A DNA stretch of 64,000 bases from Microglena sp. YARC (taxonomy: Eukaryota > Chlorophyta > Chlorophyceae > Chlamydomonadales > Chlamydomonadaceae): positions 34,608,506-34,672,505 of the forward strand of contig CM039466.1 of NCBI GenBank assembly GCA_022414725.1. The letters are read 5' to 3'. Shown piece by piece: positions 34,941-49,519 of the stretch. How positions within the stretch are numbered: the first letter of the stretch is position 1; each line of letters starts with the position of its first letter. The notes under the pieces were generated by a model. The model searched no databases. It was not told the origin of the DNA and was given only the letters and a program-made list of their open reading frames with translations. Made by a program: the position numbers and the translations under genes.

Positions 34941-37900
34941 AGTGGTGGTGTTCATTTTACCCAAGGCCTTCAGTCGCGTTCTTTGTGGTGATGTTGTTGT
35001 TGAGGATGTTCACAATTCGATAGTCATTAGAGTTTTTTTCTCGGGGGTCTCAGGAAGCGAATATTTCGGCCAATTCAGGGTCTCAGGTAGCGATCGGGAT
35101 AGGAAGTAGAAAACAATCTCTGACAGTCATGGCCCCACTTGTGTTTTGTGTTTTGATGATGTGCTGCTCCGCAGTAGCAGGCTGCGCAACCAAAACCCAT
35201 CATAGTAGCCATTCTCCAGCATGTGCGGTGCATGCAAACGGAAGGGTTCCTTCAACTTCACGCCCTGTAGCAGGGCGTATTATGTTCAATTTTCAATGTT
35301 GTGCTGGTGCTGATGCAGGGGCTGCTGCTCAGTTTTTCTTCAGATTTCTGTGAGCTAGGTTGAGTGGCTACTTTTTTCATGCCTCACCATGCAACGACGG
35401 AATGGCGATGCAGTCCCGACCCGTCGTTGAAAAAAAGACAGTGCTGCTGGTCAGCCACCTCCTAGCCACCCAACCTGCTACCTTCAGATCAGAGCTTTTT
35501 TCCCGCTACCAGAAGCGATCGCTGCTTGGGACCTCGTTTTGGCCACATCTTCCGCTACCATGAGACTCACCCGCCCCGCACCCCGACATCTCTCTCTCTC
35601 TCTCTCTCTCTCTCTCCCCCCCTACCCCCCTACCCCCACCCCACCCAATATACTCAGGTGGACAGCTTTGAGAACCAGGTTTTCAAATTGGCAGTATGGG
35701 CAGTTGACAAGGTGGGAAACACGCAGCTGAACAAGCTTGCGGTCACCCACCTCCCCTTTGGCCAGAAGATCACCACCACGAGCGTTGGTCAAGATGGAAA
35801 GCCAACCACTAAGGCAGATTTTGAATTGGAAGACTTCATTTTGGTGAGAGTGCGCACGCTCACCAGCACTGCTAACACTAAAAAGGCGTCTCTATACGGA
35901 CTCAATATTTATGTATTGAATATTGAATAATCAATGTTAATAATATTTAATCGAGAATACAAATCATCTATACAATTGCCGTTAAGAGAAGCCCCTGGTG
36001 TAATATATTTGTATATATTTTTAATTATTTAAAACGATTTTAAATATAATTGACGATCTGTCCCCAAACAGAAGCACTACATATGTCTTACCTCCCCGCA
36101 TCACTCACCAACACTTCTGATACTCCAACATCAGCAATAGCTCCCCTTATCACTCACCAACACTTCTGATACTCCAACATCAGCAATAGCTCCCCTTATC
36201 ACTCACCAACACTTCTGATACTCCAACATCAGCAATAGCTCCCCTTATCACTCAGAGCACTAAGGCCCACCAACAAGAGGACTAGGACTCTCCAACAGAC
36301 GCCTCCATTGTTGTTAGCTCTCATTTATACTCCCCAGCACCAGAACTGACCCGCAGAAGCAACATTGTTAGTTCTAACCATCAGCATACCACAATGCCAT
36401 ACACAAATCGCTAAATATGCAAAGTGGAATCATACCTATTGCCACACAGCACTTACACTAACACAACACTACCTCTACCACAACTCGATACCAACTCCTC
36501 CCCAGCACAACACTACCACAACTGAACAAAACACAACACAAGACACCGTTTTGCGCAGAACCCCAGTCAGGAGAGAGAGAATACGTTTCCGCTGTATCCC
36601 CCCAAAACGATGAAGATCAGAATCAAGGCCACAGCACGACACCAATTATATCCCAGCACAACACTACCTCAACTCAACAAAACACAACACAACACAAACC
36701 ACTTTTTTGCGCAGAAACCCAAGCAAGAGAGGTAGATTACGTTGCCGCTGTATTTCCCAAAGATAGTGAAGAGCAGGCTCAGCGCCACAATACGACACCA
36801 ATTACATCCCAGCACAACACTACCACAACTCAACAATACACAAACCACCTTTTTGCGCAGAACCCCAATCAAGAGAGGGAGATTACGTTGCCGCTGTGTT
36901 TCCCAAAGAAGGTGAAGAGCATGATCAGTGCTGTAGCTGCTAAGGCAAGCATGGGGATTGACGTCCTGAAGGCAGCTCAGTCGACTCGGCTAGACTCAGT
37001 TGGCGCTCGTACTACTAGTACAAGCTTGCAGAGATCAGACATCTCAGAACTGGGTGGAGATAAGGATAGGGTGAGTCCACAGTGTTTCCCCAGACACTTT
37101 TTCACCTTTTTCAACGGTTTCCGGGCCTACGACCGAATCAGAGACGATTCACGGCTTGCACCTCCCCACATCCTTCTCAAACACCCCCTGGGGTGAGTCC
37201 ACTGTTTTCCCCGGGTGAAGCCTCGCCATTCCGTCGCAATTCCGCAGCTGCATGGGTCTGGCTAAACTGGTCAGAAATGGCTACCCGAACACCCTGCTCT
37301 GCGAGATTCGGGGGCAGCGCTTTGCACTGGGGTTGCATCGAGTCGCTCAATTTGCGACACATTGCACGTAAATAATCAGGAACCACTAGTCCCCCTTGAC
37401 CTCGCAAAGATGTCATTATGTTTAATACTAAATTACGATTGTTAATATTAATAGCTGGCAAGCTGCATTTGGGGTCCAGCAGGGCACCGTGACAATTTAA
37501 GCGTCATCACTGTTCTGGATGATGACCTGTCATCCAGCTTCTCTCACTCTTCCAGCAATGATGACCTGTCATCCAGCTTCCTGCGTCGCCATGCAGCAAC
37601 GGATGGCGTCGCGTCACTAACAAAAGTGCTTGTGGTGTGGTCCTGCTCACTGTGTTGCCTATGCAGGTATCCCTCTCTCACCTGTCATGACACACACACA
37701 CACGCTCGACCCCCCATCCCCACCGCACCCCATTCTACCACATCCCACCCTTCCACTCCACCCCGCACCCCACCCTACCACACCGCACCCCACCATACGG
37801 CACCCTACCACACCGCACCCTACCACACCGCACCCCACTCTGCCACACCGTACCCCACCCTACCCTACCACACCCTACACCCCCCATCCCCACAGCAAAC

Positions 37901-40900
37901 CACCCTACCACATCCCACCCTACCACACCACACCCTACCGAACCCCTATCACACCGCACCCCACCCACCCACCTCTCACACCCTCTGCAGTCACGCCCTG
38001 TCCTGTGCAGCAAATCGGAACCGTCGTCATCAAGGTCACATTGATCCCTTCCTTGGATCCAACCCCCATCCCCACCCTACTGCACCCCACCCGCCTCTTA
38101 CACCCTCTGCTGTCACTCCCCGTCCTGTGCAGCAAATCGGATCCGTCGTCGTCAAGGTCACCTGGAACCCCTTCCTTGGATCCGACCCCCATTTCCATCC
38201 ACACCCTACCGCACCCCACCTCACCCACCTCCTACACCCTCTGCTGCCGCGCCCCATCCTATCACTGCCAACATTCCCAACACTCCCACGTGTGGTGCCA
38301 CTCCCATCCCTGAAACTTGAGCCATGTGTATGATCACTCCCACTAGACCCATGATTTTGGCCCGTCCTGTGCAGCAAATCGGCTCCGTCTTCGTCAAGGT
38401 CACCTGGAACCCCTTCCTTGGATCCTCCCCCATCTCCACCCCCACCGCACCCCACCCTACCCTACCCCACCGCTTCTTACACCCTCTGCTGCCACGCCCC
38501 GTCCTGTGCAGCAAATCACCTCCGTCTTCGTCAAGGTCACCTGGAACCCTTTCCTCAGATCCACCGCCATCATGGATGAAGAGATCTCTCCCACTGAAGC
38601 CCTATCCTGTGCTGCGGATGCTTATTAAATGCAAACCCAACCTCCGCCCTCCACCCTACCGCACCCCACCCGCCTCTTACACCCTCCGCCGTCACGCCCC
38701 CTCCTATCACTCCCAACATTCCCAACACTCCCACGTGTGGTGCCACTCCCATCACTCACACTTGAGCCATGTGTTTGACCACTCCCACTTGACCCATGAT
38801 TTTGACCCATCATGTGCAGCAAATCGGCTCCGTCGTTGTCAAGGTCACCTGGAAACCCTTCCTCGGATCCACCGCCATCTTGGATGAAAAGATCTCTCCC
38901 AATGCAGCCCTATCTGGAGCCGTGGATGCCAATGATATGCAAACGAGAGACCCCTCGCAGATTGGGATCTCGAAGAGTGGGGTCTCTAAGAGCTTGGCGT
39001 CAGGTGCCCCCATGGCTCCTCCCTCAGAGGTCAGAAGCACTCCAAGCAAGGTGGTCATGCCGTGCTTGAGATGCGTCAACACAAACATCTCGAGAACTTT
39101 GAAGGTATGTGTTGGGTTGGGTGGGTGCCTGGGTGGATGGGTGCGCTGAAAATTAGATGGGAAGAACATGCTCATTTAGAGACCCCCTGCACTCACTGTA
39201 ACACACACACTTGGTCATGCCGTCCTTGAGATGCGTCAACACAAACATCTCGAGAACTTTGAAGGTATGTGTTGGGTTGGGTGGGCGGGTGGATGGGTGG
39301 GTGCCTGGGTGGATGGGTGCGCTGAAAATTAGATGGGAAGAACATGCTCATTTAGAGACCCCCTGCACTCACTGTAACACACACACTTGGTCATGCCGTC
39401 CTTGAGATGCGTCAACACAAACATCTCGAGAACTTTGAAGGTATGTGTTGGGTTGGGTGGGCGGGTGGATGGGTATGCAGTTTCGTAGGTGGGCTGGAAA
39501 GGTGGTTGGGCAGGTGGATGGGTATGCGCTTTCATGGGTGGGCTGGAAAGGGGGTTGGGCAGGTGGATGGGTATGCGGTTTCATGGGTGGGCTGGAAAGG
39601 TGGTTGGGCAGGTGGATGGGTATGCGGTTTCATGGGTGGGCTGGAAAGGTGGTTGGGCAGGTGGATGGGTATGCGGTTCCATGAGTGGGCTGGAAAGAAG
39701 GTGGGTTTATCACTGATACAAAGACCCCCTACAGACACTGTAACACATACACACACGCACTTAGTCGTGCCGTCCTTGAGATGCGTCAACACAAACATCT
39801 CAAGCACCTTGACTGTGTATGGGCGGGTGGATGGGTGCTCGGGTGCATGGGTAGGCTGGAAAGTAGGTGAGAAGAACACACTCATTTAGAGACCCTCTGA
39901 ACACACTGTAACACATACACACATGCACATTGTCATGCCTTCCTTAAGATGCGTCAACACAAACATCTTAAGCACCTTGAAGGCATGTGTTGGGTTGGTA
40001 GGGCGGGTGCTTGAGTGGGCTGGAAAGTAGGTGGGTTGAACACGCTCATATAGAGACCCCCTGCACACTGTAACACGCACATATGGCCATGCCGTCCTTG
40101 AGATCCATCATCACAAATATCTCGAGCACCTTGACGGTATGTGTTGGGGTGGGCGGGCATGTGGATGGGTATCCTGGTGATTGGATGCATGGGTGGGCTG
40201 GGAAGTAGGTGGGTTGAACATGCCCATATTGAGACCCCCAGCACACACTGTAACACACTCACATAGCCATGCTGTCCTTGAGATGCATCAATACAAACGT
40301 CTCAAGCACTTTGAAGGTATGCGTTGTGGTGGGTGGATGGGTATGCAGGTGATAGGGTGCATGGGTGGGCTGGGAAGCAGGTGGATTGAACATGCTCATA
40401 TTGAGACCCCATGCACACATGGTCATGCTGTCCTTGAGATCCATCAACGCAAACATCTCAAGCACCTTGAAGGTATGTGTTGGGGTGGGTGGGCAGGTGG
40501 ATGGGTATACGGGTGATTGGGTGGGCTGGAAAGAAGGTGGGTTGAACAGGCTCATGTAGAGATACCCTGCACGCACTGTAACACACACACACTGCAACTC
40601 ACACATACACACACTGTAACACATACAAACACACACGCACACAGCCCATGCCATCCTTGAGATGCATCAACACAAATATCTCAAACACTTTGAAGGTATG
40701 CTGACCTTGTGGTGGTGCAAGTGTGCTGCGAAGCTTGACCTTGTGGTGGTGCAAGTGTGCTGCGAAGCTTGACCTTGTGGTGGTGTAGGTGTACTGCGAA
40801 GCTTGACCTTGTGGTGGTGTAGGTGTGCTGCGAAGCTTGACCTTGTGGTGGTGTAGGTGTACTGCGAAGCTTGACCTTGTGGTGATGTAGGTGAACTGCG

Positions 40901-43900
40901 AAGCTTGACCTTGTGGTGGTGTAGGTGTGCTGCGAAGCTTGACCTTGTGGTGGTGTAGGTGTGCTGTGAAGCTTGACCTTGTGGTGGTGTAGGTGTACTG
41001 CGAAGCTTGACCTTTCCCTCAACCCTTACTTCTAGCCATTGCACACGCTCGTTGGCGATCGCTGGGGATGTTCGAGGTCTGGCCAAGGATAAATAAAATA
41101 AAATAAATAGTATGCCTTATTACGTGGCGTGAGGTTGAGGTGGCCAGTCGGTTTGCTTTCACTTGGGTCCAACCACCAATGCCCAAGGATATTGGACTAG
41201 ATGGCAAGGGCTAGGGATGTTGGAGTTCTATCTGTCTGTCTGTATGTTACAGTCCAGGGGTAGGCCAAATAGGCTGAAGGGACTTGCCCAACCGTGATAG
41301 GAAGGGCTGAACCAAAAAAGCATGAAGAAGCTGTCTACTGCCAAGGCTACTGACTTCTGCCGCGCTCATTGGCAATCACTCACTGAGGTCAAGCTGCTGG
41401 CACATTTGGAGTGCGGCAGGGCACCAGGAAAAATGAAATCATCATCAATCATCATCATCATCACCATGGAATGTTTTGATTCTTCTTGCTGCCATGGCTG
41501 TATTGCCTAATTGACAACAACTGTTGGAAATGGCTGTATTGCCTAATTGACAACAACTGTTGGAAATGGCTGTATTGCCTAATTGACAACAACTACAACA
41601 ACAACTGCTGGAAATGGCTGTATTGCCTAATTGACTGCAACTCGGAATGTGGGAAATCTGTCTATGTGCGCAGCCCCCCCCCCCCCCCCACCCAAAGCTG
41701 CACGGCTCCAAATATACTGATCACCCTCCAGTGTCTTAATTTTTTTGCATCGCAAGTTGAGCGGTTTCGGTGTGACCCAGTGTGATGTGATGCCCCCCCC
41801 CCCCCCCCCCCCCTCCGGGACTCCGCGCTTATCGCTCCGCCTTATATTGTGCTACGCCACAATCTTGAAATCAGGTTCGCTTTGTTTCTTTTGATAAACA
41901 ACTGGGCCTACAGAAACCTAAACCCTAAACCCTAAACAGATACTAGTACAGGCACTAGTACAGATACTAGTACAGGCACTAGTACAGATACTAGTACAGG
42001 CACTAGTACAGATACTAGTACAGGCACAAGTACAGATACTAGTACAGGCACTAGTACAGATACTAGTACAGGCACTAGTACAGGCACTAGTACAGATACT
42101 AGTACAGGCACTAGTACAGATACTAGTACAGGCACTAGTACAGATACTAGTACAGGCACTAGTACAGATACTAGTTACAGGCACTAGTACAAGATACTAG
42201 TACAGGCACTAGTACAGATACTAGTACAGGCACTAGTAGCAGTATACACTAGTACAGATACTAGTACAGGCACTAGTACAGATACTAGTACAAGTACAGC
42301 ATAGTACAGATACTAGTACAGGCACTAAGACAGATACTAGTACAGGCACTAGTAAGATACTAGTAGTTAGTAGGCAGTACAGGCACTAGTACAGATACTA
42401 GTACAGGCACTAGTACTAGTTACATACTAGTACAGGCAACTAGTACAGATACTAGTACAGGCACTAGTACAGATACTAGTACAGGCACTAGTACAGATAC
42501 TAGTACAGGCACTAGTACAGATACTAGTAACAGGCACTAGTACAGATAGTACTAGTACAGTGCACTAGTACAGATACTAGTACAGGCACTAGTACAGATA
42601 CTAGAATACTAGTACAGGCACTAGTACAGATACTAGTACAGGCACTAGTACAGATACAGATAAGTACAGGCACTAGTAACAGATACTAGTACAGGCACTA
42701 GTACAGATAGTACTAGTACAGGGCATAGTACAGATACTAGTACAAGGCACTAGTACAGATACTAGTACAGGCACTAGTAACAGATACTAGTACAGGCACT
42801 AGTACAGACTACTAGTACAGGCACTAGTACAGATAGTACAGGCACTAGTACAGATCAGCACTAGTACAGATACTATACCTAGTACAGATACACTAGTACA
42901 GATACTAGTACAGGCACTAGTACAGATACTAGTACAGGCACAAGTAAGATACACAGGCACTAGTACAGATACTAGTACAGGCACTAGTACAGATTAGTAC
43001 AGATACTAGTACAGGCACTAGTACAGATACTAGTACAGATACTAGGCACTAGTACAGATACTAGTAGTACAGGCACTAGTACAGATACAGATAGTACTAG
43101 TACAGATAATAGGCACTAGTACAGGCTAGTACAGGCATACTAAGTACTAGTACAGATACCTAGTACAGGCACTACTAGTACAGTATACTAGTACAGGCAC
43201 TAGTACAGATACTAGTACAGGCACTAGTACAGATACTAGTACAGGCACTAGTACAGATACTAGTACAGGCACTAGTACAGATACTAGTACAGGCACTAGT
43301 ACAGATACTAGTACAGGCAACTAGTACAGATACTAGTACAGGCACTAGTACAGATACTAGTACAGACTAGTCAGATACTAGTACAGGCACTAGTACAGAT
43401 ACTAGTACAGGCACTAGTACAGATACTAGTACAGGCACTAGTACAGGATACTATAGTACAGGCACTAGTAACAGATTACTAGTACAGGCACTAGTACAGA
43501 TACTAGTACAGGCACTAGTACAGATACTAGTACAGGCACTAGTACAGATACTAGTACAGGCACTAGTACAAGATACTAGTACAGGCACTAGTACAGATAC
43601 TAGTACAGGCACTAGTACAGATACTAGTACAGGCACTAGTACACTATACTAGTACAGGCACTAGTACAGATACTAGTACAGGCACTAGTACAGATACTTA
43701 GTACAGGCACTAGTACAGATACTAGTACAGGCACTAGTACAGATACTAGTGTACAGGCACTAGTACAGATACTAGTACAGGCACTAGTACAGATACTAGT
43801 ACAGGCACTAGTACAGATACTAGTACAGGCACTAGTACAGATACTAGTACAGGCACTAGTACAGATACTAGTACAGGCACTAGTACAGATACTAGTACAG

Positions 43901-46900
43901 GCACTAGTACAGATACTAGTACAGGCACTAGTAAGATACTAGTACAGGCACTAGTACAGATACTAGTACAGGCACTAGTACAGATACTAGTTACAGGCAC
44001 TAGTACTAGATAAGTACCTACTAGTACAGGCACTAGTACAGATACTAGTACAGGGCCACTAGTACAGATACTAGTACAGGCACTTAGTACAGATACTAGT
44101 ACAGGCACTAGTAGTATACAGATACTAGTACAAGGCACTAGTACAGATACTAGTACAGGCTAGTACAGGCACTAGTACAGATACTAGTACAGGGCACTAG
44201 TACAGTATACAGATAGTACAGATATAGCAGGCTAGTAAGACAGGACAGGCACTACTACTAGTACTAGAGCAGGCACTACTACAGTACAGGCACTAGTACA
44301 GGATACTAGTATCTACTAGTACAAGGCACTAGTACAGATACTAGTAGTACAGGCACTAGTACAGATACTAGTACAGGCACTAGTACAGATACTAGTACAG
44401 GCACTAGTAGCAGATACTAGTACAGGCAACTAGTACAGATACTAGTACAGGCACTAGTACAGATACTAGTACAGATACTAGCACTAGTACAGATACTAGT
44501 ACAGGCACTAGTAACAGATACTAGTACAGGCACTAGTACAGATACTAGTACACAGGCACTAGTACAGATACTAGTACAGGACACTAGTACAGATACTAGT
44601 ACAGGCACTAGTACAGATACTAGTACAGGCACTAGTACAGATACTAGTACAGGGCACTAGTACAGATACTAGTACAGGCACTAGTACAGATACTAGTACA
44701 GGGGCACTAGTACAGATACTAGTACAGGCACTAGTACAGATACTAGTACAGGCACTAAGTACAGATACTAGTACAGGCACTAGTACAGATACTAGTACAG
44801 GCACTAGTACAGATACTAGTACAGGCACTAGTACAGATACTAGTACACTAGGACAGATACTAGTACACTAGATACTAGTACAGGCACTAGTACAGATACT
44901 AGTACAGGCACTAGTACAGATACTAGTACAGATACTAGTACAGGCACTAGTACAGATACTAGTACAGGGCACTACTAGTACAGAGTACAGCAACTAGTAC
45001 AGATACTAGTACAGGCAGTACAGATAGTACAGATAGTACAGATAGTACAGGCACAGTACAGATAGTACAGGCACTAGTACAGATACTAGTACAGGCACTA
45101 GTACAGATACTAGTACAGGCACTAGTACAGACTACAGATAGTACAGGCACTAGTACAGATACTAGTACAGGGCACTAGTACAGATACTAGTACAGGCACT
45201 AGTACAGATACTAGTATACAGATAGTACAGGCACTAGTACAGATACTAGTACAGGCACTAGTACAGATACTAGTACAGGCACTAGTACAGCAAGTACAGA
45301 TACTAGTACAGGCACTAGTACAGATACTAGTACAGGCACTAAGTACAGATACTAGTACAGGCACTAGTACAGATACTAGTACAGGCACTAGTACAGATAC
45401 TAGTACAGGCACTAGTACAGATACTAGTACAGGCACTAGTACAGATACTAGTACAGGGCACTAGTACAGATACTAGTACAGGCACTAGTACAGATACTAG
45501 TACAGGCACTAGTACAGATACTAGTACAGGCACTAGTACAGATACTAGTACAGGCACTAGTACAGATACTAGTACAGGCACTAGTACAGATACTAGTACA
45601 GGCACTAGTAGATACTAGTAACTTAGTACAGATACTAGTACAGGCACTAGTACAGATACTAGTACAGGCACTAGTACAGATACTAGTACAGACTAGTACA
45701 GATACTAGTACAGGCACTAGTACAGATACTAGTACAGGCACTAGTACAGATACTAGTACAGGCACTAGTACAGATACTAGTACAGGCACTAGTAACAGTA
45801 AGTTACAGGCACTAGTAACAGATACTAGTACAGGCCTAGTACAGATACTATATAGTACAGATAGTACAGTAGTACATGATACTAGTACAGTAGTATACTA
45901 GTACAGGCACTAGTACACAGTACAGGCACTAGTACAGATACTAGTACTAGTACAGATACTAGTACAGGCAGTCAGGTACAAGCACTAGTACAGATACTAG
46001 TACCACTAGTTACTAGTACAGGCACTTACAGATACTAGTACAGGCACTACTAGTACAGATACTAGTACAGGCACTAGTACCTAGTACAGGCACTAAGTAT
46101 ACTAGTATAGTACAGATTAGTACAGCACTAGTACACCACACTAGTACAGATACTAGTACAGGACTAGTAGGGTAGTACAGATACTAGTACACACCTAGTA
46201 CACTAGTACAGATACCTAGTACATACTAGTACAGGCACAGTACAGATGTACAGGCCTAGTACAGATACTAGTACCACACTAGTACAGATACTACTCACAA
46301 CAGTCCACCCGTAGTATTCAGAAATTCTTGCACCACACTATGTCTTACACTCTCTGCTGTCGAGCCCACTCCTTTCACTCCCAACAGTTTCAAGATGTGA
46401 ATGTCCATTTCTTGCTACCCATCACTACTCCTCGTTGCAGTCTCTAAGTTAGTGATACCTGTGGCTTCTGGGTGGTGCGGTGCTACTCCCATCACTCCCA
46501 TCACTCCCACTCCTGTCACTCGCACTACTATCACTCTCAACACTCCCACGTGTGTTGTCACTCCCATCACTCACACTTGAGCCATATGTTTGATCACTCA
46601 CACTTGACCCATGATTTTGAATTGTGCGCAGGGTGTCCTGACAGTCAACCTTATTCGCTGCACCAGTTTGGATGAGCCCATTCCAAACTTCTACGTTCGC
46701 TTCATTTGCATCGATCCCAACGTAGATGAGGACACTGATCAGGTAAGCTTCTATCTAGTTTCTCTACCTGCTTACCAACAGAGCTGCCTTACTACATGCA
46801 TGCCTTCCAACCCACCCCACCAACATACCGTCCCTACAACCCACAGACCCAAGAATCCAAAACATTGTCCTGCTTACTCACCCACATGCCTCTCCACTCC

Positions 46901-48722
46901 TGCCTGTGTGCGTCACAGGTTCACCGCAGCAGCACCATCTTCAACGAGACAAACCCTAGGTGGGGTAGTGCGTTTGACTTTGTCATGGTCAGTGCCCACG
47001 CCCAGCTGTATATCAATGTGCATGCTGTCAAGGCCGGCATTGGCGCGTCCATCTCTAAACAATTTGGCAAGCTAGCCTTCTGGTCTGAGAAGAAGAAGGA
47101 TGAGGTGAGGGGGTTGGCCGGGAAGGTTGTATGATGTCATGGTCAGTGCCCACGCCCAGCTGTAAATCCATGTGCATGCTGTCAAGGACGGCATTGGTGC
47201 GTCCATCTCTAAACATTGCAGCAAGCTATGCTTCTGGCCTGAGAAGAAGAAGGACGAGGTGAGGGGGGTGGCCGGGAAGGTTGGATGATGTCATGGTTAG
47301 TGCCCACGCCTAGCTGTAGATCCATGTGCATGCTGTCCAGGACGGCATCGGTGCGTTCATCTCTAAACATTGCAGCAAGCTATGCTTCTGGTCGAGAAGA
47401 AGAAGGATGAGGTGAGGAGGGGGGGGGAAGGTGGGATGAAACGTGTGCTGGAGACAGAGAAGAAGTTGGATGGGGTGGGGGAGAATGGTTAAGATGGAAG
47501 GACGAAGGGTCAAGGCTGGCATGGGTGCATCTATCTATAAAGGCTGCGGCAAGCTATGCTTCTGGCCTGAGAAGAAGAAGGATGAGATGAGGGGGGTGGT
47601 CGGGAAGGTGGGATGAAATGTGTGCTGATGACACTCAAGCTCTGCTTGTGGACAGAGAAGAAGAATGATGGGGTGAGGGAGAATGGTTAAGAAGGTGGGA
47701 CGAAGGGTCAAGGCTGGCATGGGTCTATCTCTACAGGCTGCGGCATGAGTCTAGCATGGGTCTATCTCTAAAGGCTGCGGCAAGCTATGCTTTGGGCAGA
47801 GAAGAAGAAGGATGAGGTGAGGAGTGTGGTTGGGAAGGTGGGATGAAATGTGTGCTGGAGACACTCAAGCTCTGCTTGTGGGCTGAGAAGAGGAAGGACG
47901 AGGTGAAGGGAGATGGTTGGGAAGGCAGAATGAAACTTGTTGTGGAGGCACTCCAGCTCTGCTAATGGGCAGAGAAGAGGAAGGACGGGGTGAGGGGAGA
48001 TGGTTGGGAAGGTAGAATGAAACGTGTGCTGGAGACACACCAGCTCTGCTAATGGGCAGAGAAGAAGAAGGATGAGGTGGTGGGAGATGGTTGGGAAGGT
48101 GGGATGGAACATGTGTGGGATACAATCAAGCTGTGCTTGTGGGCAGAGAAGAAGAAGGATGATGTGAGGGGAGATGGTTGGGAAGGTGGGATGGAACTTG
48201 TGTGGGATACGATCAGGCGCTGCTAATGGGTAGAGAAGAAGAAGGATGAGATGACGGGAGATGGTTGGGAAGGTGGGATGGAACATGTGAGGGATACAAT
48301 CAGGCTCTACCTTTTAGCCAACAATAAAGCTGCACAGAAGTTAGGGGGGTCCAAAGTTGTTTTGACCCAAAGCGGCTCAAATCTTAACTTCGCGATACAT
48401 CACGTTTGGGCAACCCCATGAAAGATGTAAGAGCATAACTGGAATGGGCAAGAAAGGATCTTTTGAATGACCCCAATGTTAGGGGGGTAGGGTGAGGTAA
48501 TACGGTTTTTTTGGGGTGGGGGGTGGGGGTGGGGTGGGGGTAAAAAAACTTGTTCCCAACTTCATTTTCCCACTCCTTTTTGTATCAAACTTCCACAATT
48601 TCAAACTCCCATCTGGATTGGACACCATATTGAACATGCGGTCCAAAATCCGTCTTTCTGCCCCCCCCCCCTGTACATGATATAAGAAATTCCTGCATCC
48701 GTACCTCTTCCTTACCGCCCCC

Positions 48723-48779
<57 letters not shown>

Positions 48780-49367
48780 CCAGGATGTTGACAAGATGGT
48801 TAGCAAGTTGCAGGTCTCCCAACCCTACCCCCCGACTCTACCCCTCTTGTCCACTTGAACTTGGTTTCATAGCTTCAGCCAGCAATTTGGCTGCTCGCCG
48901 TCTTCGGCAGTAAAAAATAAATTTACCAGGAATATGTGAACGTGAACCTGCGTGAACACATCTTTTCTTTTTCCCACCCACCTTGTCCACTGCCACAAGC
49001 ATTCACCTAGCCGTGTGCCCCACCCACCTGCGCCATGATGGGGACATCTGCATCCACGCTCTAAACCATTCACTCAGCCACGTGCCCTGCCTTCCCTCCC
49101 CTTTGTCCCCCCCCCCCCCCCCCCTCCACACACACACACACACACGCCCAGGATGTTTGACAAGGTGATTGGCAAGCTGCAGATCTCCTACCCCACCCCT
49201 CCGCCCCGCCCCCACCACACACACACACACTACACACACACATAATTGTCCCCCCCCCGAGGATGTTGACAAGGTGGTTGGCAAGTTGCAGATCTCATGT
49301 TTCCCCCGTCCTTACCCCCACACACACACACACACACACATACACACACACACACACACAAACACAT

Positions 49368-49400
<33 letters not shown>

Positions 49401-49471
49401 GCCCAGGATGTTAACAAGGTGGTTGGCAAGTTGCAGATCTCTTTTTCCCGTCCTTACCCACACACCACTCC

Positions 49472-49519
<48 letters not shown>

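Noticed and set aside
41918..45789. Minus-strand frames with CTSICTSA or VLVSVLVP repeats
   Set aside because: They are translations of the 12-bp ACTAGTACAG array, open only because the period is a multiple of three and broken at each indel.
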